Origin: Streptomyces cylindrosporus
Lineage (GTDB): Bacteria > Actinomycetota > Actinomycetes > Streptomycetales > Streptomycetaceae
Assembly: GCF_022698165.1 (NCBI RefSeq)
Contig: NZ_JALDAY010000007.1
Location: 124,001 to 188,000 of the forward strand
DNA length: 64,000 nt
Reading direction: 5' to 3'
A program made the translations under genes and the position numbers. Position 1 is the first letter of the stretch. The number at the start of each line of letters is the position of its first letter. The notes under the pieces are model-generated. The model saw nothing but the letters and a program-made list of their open reading frames with translations, did no database searches and was not told the origin of the DNA. This document shows positions 16,552-25,604 of the stretch, in pieces.

Positions 16552-17955
16552 GTGCCCGACTTCGACATGCTCGTCATCGGATCCGGCCCGGGCGGCCAGA
16601 AAGCCGCCATCGCCGCGGCCAAGCTCGGCCGCCGGGTCGCCGTCGTCGACCGCCCCGACATGGTCGGCGGGGTCTCCATCCACACCGGAACCATCCCCTC
16701 CAAGACCCTGCGCGAGGCGGTGCTGTACCTGACCGGTCTCACCCAGCGCGATCTGTACGGCCAGAGCTACCGGCTCAAGGACGACATCACGGTCGCCGAC
16801 CTGACCGCGCGCACCCAGCACGTGGTCAGCCGCGAGGTGGACGTCATCCGCAGCCAGCTCTCCCGCAACCACGTCTCCCTGTTCGCCGGCACCGGCCGCT
16901 TCGTCGACGCGCACACCGTCGCGCTGCGCGAGGTCACCGGCCACGAGCGGCTGCTGAGCGCGGAGAACATCATCATCGCGACCGGCACCCGGCCGGCCCG
17001 CCCGGACAGCGTCGAGTTCGACGGCCGTACGATCATGGACTCCGACAACGTCCTCGACCTCGAACACGTGCCGCGTTCCATGGTCATCGTCGGTGCCGGG
17101 GTGATCGGCATGGAGTACGCGTCCATGTTCGCCGCGCTCGGCAGCAAGGTGACGGTGGTGGAACGGCGGGCCGGGATGCTCGACATGTGCGACATCGAGG
17201 TCATCGAGGCGCTCAAGTACCACCTGCGGGACCTCGCCGTGACCTTCCGGTTCGGCGAGACCGTCGCCGCGGTCGAGCGGCACCCCCGGGGCACGCTCAC
17301 CGTCCTGGAGAGCGGCAAGAAGATACCGGCCGACGCGGTGATGTACTCGGCGGGCCGACAGGGCCTCACCGACGAACTCGACCTGGGGAAGGCGGGGTTG
17401 ACGGCCGACCGGCGCGGCCGGATCACCGTCGACGAGCACTACCGCACCGAGGTGCCGCACATCTACGCCGTCGGCGACGTCATCGGCTTCCCGGCGCTGG
17501 CCGCGACCTCCATGGAGCAGGGGCGGGCGGCGGCCTACCACGCCTGCGGTGAGCCGGTGGGGCAGATGCAGAACCTTCAGCCCATCGGCATCTACACCAT
17601 CCCCGAGATCAGCTTCGTCGGCCGGACCGAGGACCAGCTCACCGAGGAGAGCGTGCCGTTCGAGGTCGGGGTCTCCCGCTACCGGGAACTGGCCCGCGGC
17701 CAGATCATCGGCGACTCGCACGGCATGCTGAAGCTGCTGGTCTCCTCCGAGGACCGCACCCTGCTCGGCGTGCACTGCTTCGGCAGCGGCGCCACCGAGC
17801 TGATCCACATCGGCCAGACCGTGATGGGCTGCGGCGGCACGGTCGACTACCTGGTCGACGCCGTCTTCAACTACCCGACGCTGGCGGAGTCCTACAAGGT
17901 CGCCGCCCTCGACGCGACCAACAAGCTCCGGCAGATCGACCACATCGGGGACTGA
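16552..17955 (+). CDS. sthA: Si-specific NAD(P)+ transhydrogenase (soluble pyridine nucleotide transhydrogenase)
   Basis: A 467-residue flavoprotein that exchanges hydride between NADPH and NAD+ in the cytoplasm. The FAD site is at the N-terminus (VIGSGPGGQKAAIAAAKLG), the second dinucleotide site is VIVGAGVIGMEYASMFAALG (about 178-197), and the FAD/ATP motif is IYAVGDVIGFPALA (about 304). The redox-active disulfide of lipoamide dehydrogenases is absent: the equivalent segment reads IHTGTIPSKTL, as in transhydrogenases. The GTG at 16552 directly follows GGAGG with no spacing, so the gene may be leaderless or start at ATG 16567. Confidence 0.92.
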   Translation: MPDFDMLVIGSGPGGQKAAIAAAKLGRRVAVVDRPDMVGGVSIHTGTIPSKTLREAVLYLTGLTQRDLYGQSYRLKDDITVADLTARTQHVVSREVDVIRSQLSRNHVSLFAGTGRFVDAHTVALREVTGHERLLSAENIIIATGTRPARPDSVEFDGRTIMDSDNVLDLEHVPRSMVIVGAGVIGMEYASMFAALGSKVTVVERRAGMLDMCDIEVIEALKYHLRDLAVTFRFGETVAAVERHPRGTLTVLESGKKIPADAVMYSAGRQGLTDELDLGKAGLTADRRGRITVDEHYRTEVPHIYAVGDVIGFPALAATSMEQGRAAAYHACGEPVGQMQNLQPIGIYTIPEISFVGRTEDQLTEESVPFEVGVSRYRELARGQIIGDSHGMLKLLVSSEDRTLLGVHCFGSGATELIHIGQTVMGCGGTVDYLVDAVFNYPTLAESYKVAALDATNKLRQIDHIGD

Positions 17956-17964
17956 CGGAGGACG

Positions 17965-18468
17965 TCAGTCGTGCTCCTGCGGACCGGGCAGGCCGGTCTC
18001 GTCGTCGACGACGTGGACGGCCGCCTCCTCGGCGCCGGCGGCACCGCCGTCGATGCCGACGTCGGCGGCGACCGTCTCCTTCGTGGTGTCCGGGTGGGCG
18101 CCCTCGTCCGGTGCGACCAGCCGGCCGGCGCGCTCGGTGCCGGCCTCGGGGTCGAGGGGTTCGCCCTCGCCGCCGGGGAGGTCGCCGGTCCCGTCGCCGT
18201 CGGGCGGCGTCACGTCCGGCACCTCCTCGTCGAGCCGTTCGTCGAGGCTCTCGCCCTCGCGCTGCTCGGCGGCCGTGGTGCCGTGCCGGGTGACGCCCAG
18301 CGGCTTCTCGGGCGGGGAGTAGCCCTCGTCGAGGGTCTCGTCGTAGGTCCGCTCGCCGACGGCGTCCTGGAGATCCAACGGTGCGGCGTCCTCCTGCTCC
18401 TCGTTGGTCCCGACCGGCTGGTAGGCGTCGTCGGCCATCGGTTCGGAGTCCGTGTGTTCGCTGTGCAT
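17965..18468 (-). CDS. DUF5709-type acidic protein
   Basis: A 167-residue, very acidic, disordered-looking protein. It carries short phrases typical of this actinobacterial group (YDETLDEGYSPPEKPLGVTR, GESLDERLDEE) and many Asp/Glu-Pro/Gly stretches, with no hydrophobic core segment. GGGAGG precedes the ATG at 18468. Function is unknown. It is convergent with the transhydrogenase gene, 9 bases away. The DUF number is from memory of the motif. Confidence 0.8.
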   Translation of the reverse strand: MHSEHTDSEPMADDAYQPVGTNEEQEDAAPLDLQDAVGERTYDETLDEGYSPPEKPLGVTRHGTTAAEQREGESLDERLDEEVPDVTPPDGDGTGDLPGGEGEPLDPEAGTERAGRLVAPDEGAHPDTTKETVAADVGIDGGAAGAEEAAVHVVDDETGLPGPQEHD

Positions 18469-18770
18469 GGGTGCCTCCCTGGGTCGCTGCGGCAGGCCGC
18501 TTCTGTACGGTGTCCCGATCCGCGTTTCCCGTTGCGCGCCGGCCAACCCCGGGTGCCCCGGGCGGCGCGGAGGTTACCCCCTGGTCAATCTTGAAACGTC
18601 AATGAGTAGGGCTATCATCACTCGCACACACGGCGTGACCGAACGACGACCCAGGCAGCCGTGCGCTCTCCACCACCCCGTTCATTCGCTGCCCCTGATC
18701 TGATCCGAGGCCAACCCTCCATGGTCCGGGGCGAGTTCGTCACCCGTGCAAGACGGAAAGCAGCGCAACC
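18469..18770. promoter_or_regulatory. Intergenic region with the permease promoter
   Basis: About 300 bases between the divergent DUF5709 and permease genes. TTGAAA (18591-18596) and TATCAT (18613-18618) with a 16-base spacer form a near-consensus promoter on the plus strand, giving a leader of about 145 bases. The surrounding 30 bases are AT-rich against the local background. I see no attenuator or riboswitch fold in the leader. Confidence 0.6.
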
Positions 18771-20243
18771 ATGAGCAACAACAGGGGCAGAGGGCTTCAG
18801 GCCAATGCCCTCGGTACGTTCGACACCGTGGTGATGGCCGTCGCGGGCAGCGCCCCGGCGTACTCGATCGCCGCCACCACGGCGGTCCTCGTCGGCGCGG
18901 TGGGGCTGGCGAGCCCGGCCGCGCTCCTGTACTGCGCGATACCCATGCTGGGCATCGCGCTGGCGTTCAGCTACCTCGGCCGCATCGACGTGAACGCGGG
19001 CGCCAGTTACTCCTGGGTGGGCCGCACGCTCCACCCCTTCCTCGGTTTCATCAGCGGCTGGGCACTGGTCATCTCGGCGACCATCTTCATGGTGGCGGGC
19101 TCGCTGCCGGCCGGTTCGATGACGCTGGCCCTGTTCGACGACGGTCTCGCCGACAACACCGCGCTGTCCACGGTGGTCGGCGCCGGCTGGTTCGTCGTCA
19201 TGCTGCTCGTCGTGCTGGGCGGCGCCCGGCTCACCGTCCGCGCGCAGCTCGTGATGTCCGGCATCGAGCTCGCCATCCTGGCGCTCTTCGCGGTGCTGGC
19301 CTTCTTCCACACCGGCAACGCCCGCGCCTTCGACTGGTCCTGGCTCGGCTTCTCCCACTTCGACGGCATGGCGGGCTTCGCCTCCGGCGCGCTGGTCGCC
19401 GCGTTCTACTACTGGGGCTGGGACGTCACCAGCAACCTGAGCGAGGAGACCCGCAACAGCCGCCGTACGACGGGACTCGCGGGGCTGATCGGGGTGGGCA
19501 TCGTCTTCCTGCTCTTCGAGGTGTTCACCATCGCGGTGAACGTGATCCTCTCCTCGAAGCAGATCGACGAGAACGACGCCAACGTGCTGGGTGTGCTGGG
19601 CGAGGAGGTCTGGCCGGGGGTGGGCGGCAAGCTGCTGATCGTGGCGGTGATGCTGTCGACCATCGCCACCCTGGAGACCACGCTGATCCAGGTGACGCGC
19701 TCGCTGTTCGCGATGGGCCGGGACCGCACGATGCCGTCCGCGCTGGGCCGGGTGCACCGCACCTGGAACACGCCGTGGGTGGCGATCGCCGTGGTGGGCG
19801 GGGTGGCGCTGGCGATGTTCATCGCCTCCAACGCCCTTGGTTCGGTGGGTGACATCCTCTCCGACGCGATCTCGGCGATCGGCCTGCAGATCGCCGTGTA
19901 CTACGGACTCGCCGGGCTCGCGGTGGTCGTCGCGTACCGCAAGATGCTGCTGAAGTCGCCGGGCAACTTCCTGCTCGGCGGTCTGTGGCCGCTGTTCGGC
20001 GCCGTGTTCATGTTCTGGATCTTCTTCGAGTCGCTGGGCGAGCTGGACACCGCGGCGATCGCCATCGGCATCGGCGGACTCGCCGTCGGCCTGGTGCCGA
20101 TGCTCTGGTACTGGCGGCAGGGCAGCGACTACTACCGGCCGGCCCGCCTGGACGCCACCCGTACCGTCGAGGCCGAGTACGTCTTCGACGACCACCCGGC
20201 ACCCGACACCCGTGCCCACGAAGGTCTCTCCACCGACTTCTGA
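18771..20243 (+). CDS. APC family amino-acid permease
   Basis: A 490-residue inner-membrane transporter with about 12 predicted helices between residues 15 and 450. The first helix carries the APC signature (VVMAVAGSAPAYSIAATTAV) and helix 6 contains YYWGWDVTSNLSEET, where the conserved Glu/Thr region lies. Transport of an amino acid or polyamine is inferred from the family. GGAAAG precedes the ATG. The next gene starts 11 bases after the stop and has its own Shine-Dalgarno, so the two form an operon driven from the promoter near 18591. Confidence 0.9.
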   Translation: MSNNRGRGLQANALGTFDTVVMAVAGSAPAYSIAATTAVLVGAVGLASPAALLYCAIPMLGIALAFSYLGRIDVNAGASYSWVGRTLHPFLGFISGWALVISATIFMVAGSLPAGSMTLALFDDGLADNTALSTVVGAGWFVVMLLVVLGGARLTVRAQLVMSGIELAILALFAVLAFFHTGNARAFDWSWLGFSHFDGMAGFASGALVAAFYYWGWDVTSNLSEETRNSRRTTGLAGLIGVGIVFLLFEVFTIAVNVILSSKQIDENDANVLGVLGEEVWPGVGGKLLIVAVMLSTIATLETTLIQVTRSLFAMGRDRTMPSALGRVHRTWNTPWVAIAVVGGVALAMFIASNALGSVGDILSDAISAIGLQIAVYYGLAGLAVVVAYRKMLLKSPGNFLLGGLWPLFGAVFMFWIFFESLGELDTAAIAIGIGGLAVGLVPMLWYWRQGSDYYRPARLDATRTVEAEYVFDDHPAPDTRAHEGLSTDF

Positions 20244-20254
20244 GGGAGACCGCG

Positions 20255-21214
20255 ATGGCGCGAGACCGCTTCGCCCCCGACTTCGACCCCGACTGCGGGG
20301 ACGCGGCCCTCACGGACGCCTCCCACGACATCGTCATCGGCCGCTGGCAGGGCCTTCGGGACCTGCTGCGGACGACCGGCCCGGACTGGCTCGCGCGCGG
20401 CCACCGGGTGCGGCTGCTCGCCCAGGCCTGCGCGGGCAGTTCGACGGCGGAGACCTGGCTGGCCGCCGAACCGCACAGCGCCGACGCACTGGTGCTGCGG
20501 GCAGCGACCGAGACGGCACGGGCGTTCAACCTGGCCATCGCCGCGGGCCGGGGCATGCCGATCGACCAGCACCGCATCGACGCCGCGGTGACGGCCTGTC
20601 TGCAGGCCGCGGAGGCCTACCTGGACGATCCGACGCCGTGGATCTCGCTGATCTCGGTGGCCCGGCTGTATCCGCAGGGGGTGCGCCGGCAGGAACTGGC
20701 GCGCTGGTGGGACGAGTTGCACCAGCGCGACCCGTACAGCGTGGAGGGACATCTGCAGGTCCTGCACTACTACTCGGCGCGCTGGCACGGCACGCACGGC
20801 CTGATGTACGACTTCGCGCGCGACGCGGCCGGCGTGGCGCCCCAGGGCTGTGCGCTGCCGGTCCTGGTGCAGTACGCGCGGGTGGAGGAGTACCGCTACG
20901 CCCTCGACACCGCGCAGGGCAGCCAGTCCGCGGTGGGTCTCGGGCAGCACTGGAACCACGACGGCGCGGTCGGCGACGTACGCCGCACCTGGCAGCGCTG
21001 GATCATGGGCCGCCCGGACAGCGCCATCGCCCCCGGCGAGCTGCGGGACCTCAACTACCTTGCGCACGCGGCCTGCAACGCGGGTGTCGCGGACATCGCC
21101 ACGGCGCTGCTGCGGATGCTCGGCCGGCGGGCCACCCGGACCCCCTGGTCGTACACGGGGGATCCGGCCCAGCAGTTCCTCAAGTGGCGCAAGCAGCTGC
21201 GCCTGCGCAGCTGA
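20255..21214 (+). CDS. Hypothetical helical-repeat protein coupled to the permease
   Basis: A 319-residue soluble protein, mostly alpha-helical with TPR-like helix pairs (about 45-110 and 180-240) and many Trp, His and Tyr residues. GAGGGAGA precedes the ATG at 20255. I do not recognise a named family. Its tight spacing after the permease suggests the two are used together, perhaps as a cytoplasmic regulator or adaptor of the transporter; that is inference from position. It is convergent with the proteasome beta paralogue. Confidence 0.7.
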   Translation: MARDRFAPDFDPDCGDAALTDASHDIVIGRWQGLRDLLRTTGPDWLARGHRVRLLAQACAGSSTAETWLAAEPHSADALVLRAATETARAFNLAIAAGRGMPIDQHRIDAAVTACLQAAEAYLDDPTPWISLISVARLYPQGVRRQELARWWDELHQRDPYSVEGHLQVLHYYSARWHGTHGLMYDFARDAAGVAPQGCALPVLVQYARVEEYRYALDTAQGSQSAVGLGQHWNHDGAVGDVRRTWQRWIMGRPDSAIAPGELRDLNYLAHAACNAGVADIATALLRMLGRRATRTPWSYTGDPAQQFLKWRKQLRLRS

Positions 21215-21233
21215 GCGGGGCGCGGCTCCAGGG

Positions 21234-22088
21234 TCACGGGGTGGCGCCGGGCCCGTCCGGGCGGGCGCGGCGCTGCTCGACCATCTCGCGGCTCAGCTCC
21301 TCCGTCTCGGGTTCGGGCAGCCGCTCGAAGCCGTCCTCGGTGATCACCGAGACGATGGGGAAGATACGGCGGTTGATGTCCGGCCCGCCGGTCGCGGAGT
21401 CGTCGTCCGCCGCGTCGTACAGCGCCTGGAGCGCGGCCAGCGCCGCCTCGCGCCGGTCCATGCCCGGGCGGAAGAGCTTCTTCAACGCGCCCCGGGCGTA
21501 CGGGGATCCGGAGCCGTCGGCGTGGAAGTCCGACTTCTCGTACAGCCCGCCGGCCACGTCGAAGCTGAAGATGCGTCCCCTGCGGCCCTCCGGCGCGGCG
21601 GGGTCGTAACCGGCGAGGAGCGGTACCACGGCGAGGCCCTGCATGGCCTGGCCGAGGTTCTGCCGGATCATGCCGGCGAGGCGGTTGGCCTTCGCCCGGA
21701 GGGTCATCGGGATGCCCTCGATCTTCTCGAAGTGCGTGAGCTCGACCTGGAACAGCTTCACCATGTCCAGGGCGAGGCCGACGGATCCGGCGAAGGCGAC
21801 GGCGGTGTGGTCGTCCGCGGGGTGCACCTTCTCCAGGTCGCGCTGGGCGATCAGGTTGCCCATGGTGGCGCGGCGGTCCCCGGCGATCAGCACGCCGTCC
21901 CGGTAGGCGAGGGCGAGCACGGTGGTGCCGTGCGGGAACCGGCCGGGTTCGGCCCGCACGCCGTCCGGGAAGGGACTGCGGGTGGGCAGCAGCTCCGGGC
22001 GGTGGGCCGCCAGGAACTCGGTGAAGGACGTGGTGCCCGGCGTGAAGAACTCCTCCCCCAGCCGGCCCTCGCTGTCGCTCGCCGCCAT
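21234..22088 (-). CDS. Orphan second 20S proteasome beta subunit (PrcB paralogue)
   Basis: A 284-residue protein with the full architecture of actinobacterial PrcB: a propeptide of about 54 residues (TPGTTSFTEFL) ending in HG, then the N-terminal nucleophile threonine (Thr55) in TTVLALAYRDGVLIAGDRRA. The catalytic Asp17 and Lys33 equivalents (mature numbering) are present in GDRR and DLEKV, and LYDAADDDSATGG closes the domain. An intact active site implies self-processing and protease activity. The canonical prcB sits with prcA, Pup and ARC genes; none is here. GGAGGGGGAGAGG precedes the ATG. The next gene on the same strand is an unrelated flippase-like protein. Confidence 0.9.
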   Translation of the reverse strand: MAASDSEGRLGEEFFTPGTTSFTEFLAAHRPELLPTRSPFPDGVRAEPGRFPHGTTVLALAYRDGVLIAGDRRATMGNLIAQRDLEKVHPADDHTAVAFAGSVGLALDMVKLFQVELTHFEKIEGIPMTLRAKANRLAGMIRQNLGQAMQGLAVVPLLAGYDPAAPEGRRGRIFSFDVAGGLYEKSDFHADGSGSPYARGALKKLFRPGMDRREAALAALQALYDAADDDSATGGPDINRRIFPIVSVITEDGFERLPEPETEELSREMVEQRRARPDGPGATP

Positions 22089-22162
22089 GCCTCTCCCCCT
22101 CCTGCTCGCACCGGTACTCCGACTCCTACCTGAACCGGGGGCACGGGAAACGCCCGGACCGC

Positions 22163-23104
22163 TCACAGCGCCTTGCGCCGGACGAGCACTCCGAGCACCA
22201 ACAGGCCCGGCAGCAGCGGCAGCCACACGGTCAGGAGCCGGTAGCCGAGGACCACGGAGGCGGCCGCGGCGCCGGGCGCTCCCGCGACGGTCAGGGCGAG
22301 GGCCAGGGCGGCGTCGAGGGAGCCGAGGCCGCCGGGGGTGGGCAGCAGGGCGGCCGCGCTGCTGGCGGCGAGGTAGAGCAGGGTGACGCGTTCCGGGGCC
22401 AGCGGCAGGGCGACGGCGCGGGTGACGGCGATCAGCACCAGGGAGTGGAGCGCGACGAAGGCCAGCGATCCGCCCCACAGCGCCGGCGCCCGCCCCCGGC
22501 GCACATGGACGGCCCGGATGTCGGCGAGCACCGCCGCGAGGGCCCGGCGGCAACGCGGCCACAGCACGACGCCCGGCAGGAGGAGGACGACCGCGACCCC
22601 GGCCGCCACCGCTGCCCCGGACAGCCGCGGCAGCCGTAGCAGACCGGGGCAGGCCGCGGTGAGTACGGCGATCAGGGTCGCGCGGACGACGACACCGGCC
22701 GTGGCCTTGACCGCGAGGGCGGTCGCCGAGCGGGCGGGCGTGAGCCCGCAGCGCATCAGGAAGCGCAGGTTGACCGCGCCCGCGCCGAGGCCCGCGGGCA
22801 GCATGTGGTTGGCAGCCGTGGCGGCGAACTGGGCGGCCAGCAGCCGTCCCGGGGGCAGTCGCCGGGTCACCGCGCCCTGCTGGGCGAGGGCCGCGCAGAA
22901 CCAGGTCCCGGCGGCCGCCGTGGCGGCCAGCAGCAGCCAGCCGTGGTCGGCGAGGGCGAGCCGGACGGCGCCGGTGTGCAGGACGGGCCAGTGCCGCCGG
23001 ACGAGCCAGACCGCGCCCACGAGACCGGCGAGCGTGAGCGCCGCCTGCCAGCAGGCCCGTCGGCGCGGACCGGGCTGCCGTGCCGCCGGCACCACGTCGG
23101 CCAT
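22163..23104 (-). CDS. Flippase-like integral membrane protein (YbhN/UPF0104-type)
   Basis: A 313-residue membrane protein with about eight predicted helices. It resembles the lysylphosphatidylglycerol synthase transmembrane domain/YbhN group: ANHMLPAGLGAGAVNLRFLM (about 92-111) and LLPTPGGLGSLDAALALAL (about 247-265) are the two signature loops. Such proteins are thought to move lipids or lipid-linked precursors across the membrane. AAGGGG lies before the ATG at 23104. It is transcribed ahead of the proteasome beta paralogue with a 74-base gap, so co-transcription is possible but not assured. Confidence 0.82.
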   Translation of the reverse strand: MADVVPAARQPGPRRRACWQAALTLAGLVGAVWLVRRHWPVLHTGAVRLALADHGWLLLAATAAAGTWFCAALAQQGAVTRRLPPGRLLAAQFAATAANHMLPAGLGAGAVNLRFLMRCGLTPARSATALAVKATAGVVVRATLIAVLTAACPGLLRLPRLSGAAVAAGVAVVLLLPGVVLWPRCRRALAAVLADIRAVHVRRGRAPALWGGSLAFVALHSLVLIAVTRAVALPLAPERVTLLYLAASSAAALLPTPGGLGSLDAALALALTVAGAPGAAAASVVLGYRLLTVWLPLLPGLLVLGVLVRRKAL

Positions 23105-23261
23105 GGTCCACCCCTTGCCGTGAGGGCTGCTGCCGTGGAGACCGCGACACCCCGCGAACAGAGGACGCGAACCGGCTGAAACACGGACAAGCTAACCCGG
23201 CTCGCGGAGGCGTGCCGCACGTTGTACGGCCGATCGCCTGACGACTGGACGTGTCTCCCGC

Positions 23262-25604
23262 TCAGCGCACGCTCGGCTCCCGGTGCGGAGGCTGCTCGGG
23301 AGCCGGGCGGTCCGGGACCTGCGGGAGCGGGCGTACCACCGGGCCGTCGCCGTTGACCGTGAGGGACGTGTCGTGGTGGCGGATCGTCAGGGGCGGGCCG
23401 GACAGCAGCGTGTAGGTCGCCTTGTCGGGGCCGATCTCGACGCGCAGCCGGCTGCCGAGGAGCTGGACGTGGAAGGCGAGGCGGCTGAGGCGCTCGGGCA
23501 GGCGCGGGGCGAAGCGGAGCGTGCCGCCCTCGCGGCGCAGTCCCCCGAAGCCCGCGACCAGGGCCGTCCAGGTGCCGGCCAGCGAGGCGATGTGGAGGCC
23601 GTCACGGGTGTTGTGCTCCAGGTCCTCCAGGTCCATCAGGGCGGCCTCGGCCGTGTAGTCGTAGGCGAGGCCCAGGTGGCCCGCCTGGGCGGCGATCACC
23701 GCCTGGACGCAGGCCGACAGCGAGGAGTCCCGGACGGTGAGGGGCTCGTAGTAGGCGAAGTTGCGGGCGAGCTGGTCGTCGTCGAAGTGGGCGGCGCAGG
23801 TGTACATCGCCAGCACCAGGTCCGCCTGCTTGACGACCTGCTTGCGGTAGAGGTCGAAGTACGGGAAGTGCAGCATCAGCGGGTACTGGTCGGGGCCGGT
23901 GCCCGCGAAGTCCCACTGCTGGTAGCGGGTGAAGCCGGCGTGCTGCTCGTGGACGCCGAGTTCGTGGTTGTACGGCAGGTGCATCGCCTCGGCGGCGTCG
24001 CGCCAGCCGGCGCTCTCCTCCTCGTCGACGCCGAGGCGGGCGGCCTGGCGCGGATGGCGGCCGACGGCGTCGACGGCGGCCAGGAGGTTCGCGCGGGCCA
24101 TGAGGTTGGTGTACGTGTTGTCGTCGGCGACGGCGCTGTACTCGTCGGGGCCGGTCACGCCGTCGATGTGGAAGACGCCGTGGCCGTCGTGGTGGCCGAG
24201 CGAGCGCCACAGCCGGGCGGTCTCCACCAGCAGTTCCACCCCGGCCTCGCTCTCGAAGCCGGTGTCGCCGGTGGCCGCGACGTAGCGCACCACGGCGTCG
24301 GCTATGTCGGCGTTGACGTGGAAGGCGGCGGTGCCTGCGGGCCAGTACGCCGATCCTTCCGAGCCCTCGATGGTGCGCCAGGGGAACGCGGCGCCGGCCA
24401 GGCCGAGTTGGGCGGCGCGCTCGCGGGCGGCGGGCAGGGTGCCGTGCCGCCAGCGCAGTGCCTCGGCGACGGCTTCCGGGGCGGTGTAGGTGAGCAGGGG
24501 CAACACGAAGATCTCGGTGTCCCAGAAGGCGTGGCCGTCGTAGCCGGAGCCGGTCAGGCCCTTGGCGGGTATCGCGCGCCGTTCGGCGCGGGCGCCGGCC
24601 TGCAGCACGTGGAAGAGGGCGAAGCGCACGGCCTGCTGGAGCTCCTCGTCGCCGTCGACCTCGACGTCGGCGCGCGCCCAGAAGTCGTCGAGGTAGTCGC
24701 GCTGGTCGGCCAGGAGGCCGTCCCAGCCGCTGTGCGCGGCCGCCGCGAGGGCCGCCTCCACCTGGTCGGCCATCGCGGGCCGGGAGCGGACGCCGGACCA
24801 GCCGTGGGCGACGAGCTTCTCCACGCGCAGCCGCTGGCCGGGCTCCAGCACGGAGGTGACGGTCAGACGGGCCACGTCCACGTTGCTCTCGCTGTCGGTC
24901 GTGGTCCGCTCGGGGCCGCTGACGGTGTGGTCGGCGGCCACGGCGACGCGCAGTCCGCTGCGCCGGGTGCGGTGCACGAGCCGCAGCCGGTGTCCGACGG
25001 CGACGTCCTCCTCCGGCTCCAGCGGCGACTTCAGGGCCTTCGCCGCGCGCGGGTCGCCCTGCTGCTCGGGAAGGCTCTCGTTGGCGACGAGTTCGGACTG
25101 GATGACCACCCGGGAGCGGTCGCCGACCGCCTCCACCTCGTAGGCGACGGCGGCGACGGCGCGCTGGGTGAGCGAGACCAGCCGGGTCGAGCGCACCCGT
25201 ACCGTCGACCCGGCCGGCGAGGTCCACTCGCAGGTCCGCTCCAGCACCCCGCGGCGCAGGTCCAGGACGCGTTCGTGGGAGACGAGCCGCCCGTAGCGCA
25301 GGTCGAAGGGCTCGTCGTCGACCAGCAGCCGCAGGATCTTGCCGTTGGTGACGTTGATGACGGTCTGGCCGGACTCCGGATACCCGTAGCCGGCCTCGGC
25401 GTACGGCAGCGGGTGCAGTTCGTGGACGCCGCCCAGGTAGCTGCCGGGCAGGCCGTGCGGCTCGCCCTCGTCGAGGTTCCCGCGCCAGCCGACATGGCCG
25501 TTGGAGAGGGCGAAGACCGACTCGCTCTGGGCGAGGACGTCCAGGTGCAGGTCCGTCTCGCGCACGCACCACGGGTCCACGGCGTACGACCTGTGCGTGA
25601 TCAC
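23262..25604 (-). CDS. Glycoside hydrolase family 65 protein (disaccharide phosphorylase or hydrolase)
   Basis: A 780-residue enzyme of the GH65 plan: N-terminal beta-sandwich (about 1-270), helical linker, (alpha/alpha)6 barrel (about 320-690) and C-terminal beta domain. The barrel contains the general acid in GVTGPDEYS (Glu about 488), TGSGYDGHAFWDTEIF and the KQADLVLAMY loop that contributes to phosphate binding in phosphorylases. Substrates in this family include trehalose, maltose and kojibiose. The GTG start follows GGGAGG and overlaps the stop of the HAD phosphomutase gene (GTGA), a typical pairing: phosphorolysis yields beta-glucose-1-phosphate, which the mutase converts to glucose-6-phosphate. 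Confidence 0.92.
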   Translation of the reverse strand: MITHRSYAVDPWCVRETDLHLDVLAQSESVFALSNGHVGWRGNLDEGEPHGLPGSYLGGVHELHPLPYAEAGYGYPESGQTVINVTNGKILRLLVDDEPFDLRYGRLVSHERVLDLRRGVLERTCEWTSPAGSTVRVRSTRLVSLTQRAVAAVAYEVEAVGDRSRVVIQSELVANESLPEQQGDPRAAKALKSPLEPEEDVAVGHRLRLVHRTRRSGLRVAVAADHTVSGPERTTTDSESNVDVARLTVTSVLEPGQRLRVEKLVAHGWSGVRSRPAMADQVEAALAAAAHSGWDGLLADQRDYLDDFWARADVEVDGDEELQQAVRFALFHVLQAGARAERRAIPAKGLTGSGYDGHAFWDTEIFVLPLLTYTAPEAVAEALRWRHGTLPAARERAAQLGLAGAAFPWRTIEGSEGSAYWPAGTAAFHVNADIADAVVRYVAATGDTGFESEAGVELLVETARLWRSLGHHDGHGVFHIDGVTGPDEYSAVADDNTYTNLMARANLLAAVDAVGRHPRQAARLGVDEEESAGWRDAAEAMHLPYNHELGVHEQHAGFTRYQQWDFAGTGPDQYPLMLHFPYFDLYRKQVVKQADLVLAMYTCAAHFDDDQLARNFAYYEPLTVRDSSLSACVQAVIAAQAGHLGLAYDYTAEAALMDLEDLEHNTRDGLHIASLAGTWTALVAGFGGLRREGGTLRFAPRLPERLSRLAFHVQLLGSRLRVEIGPDKATYTLLSGPPLTIRHHDTSLTVNGDGPVVRPLPQVPDRPAPEQPPHREPSVR

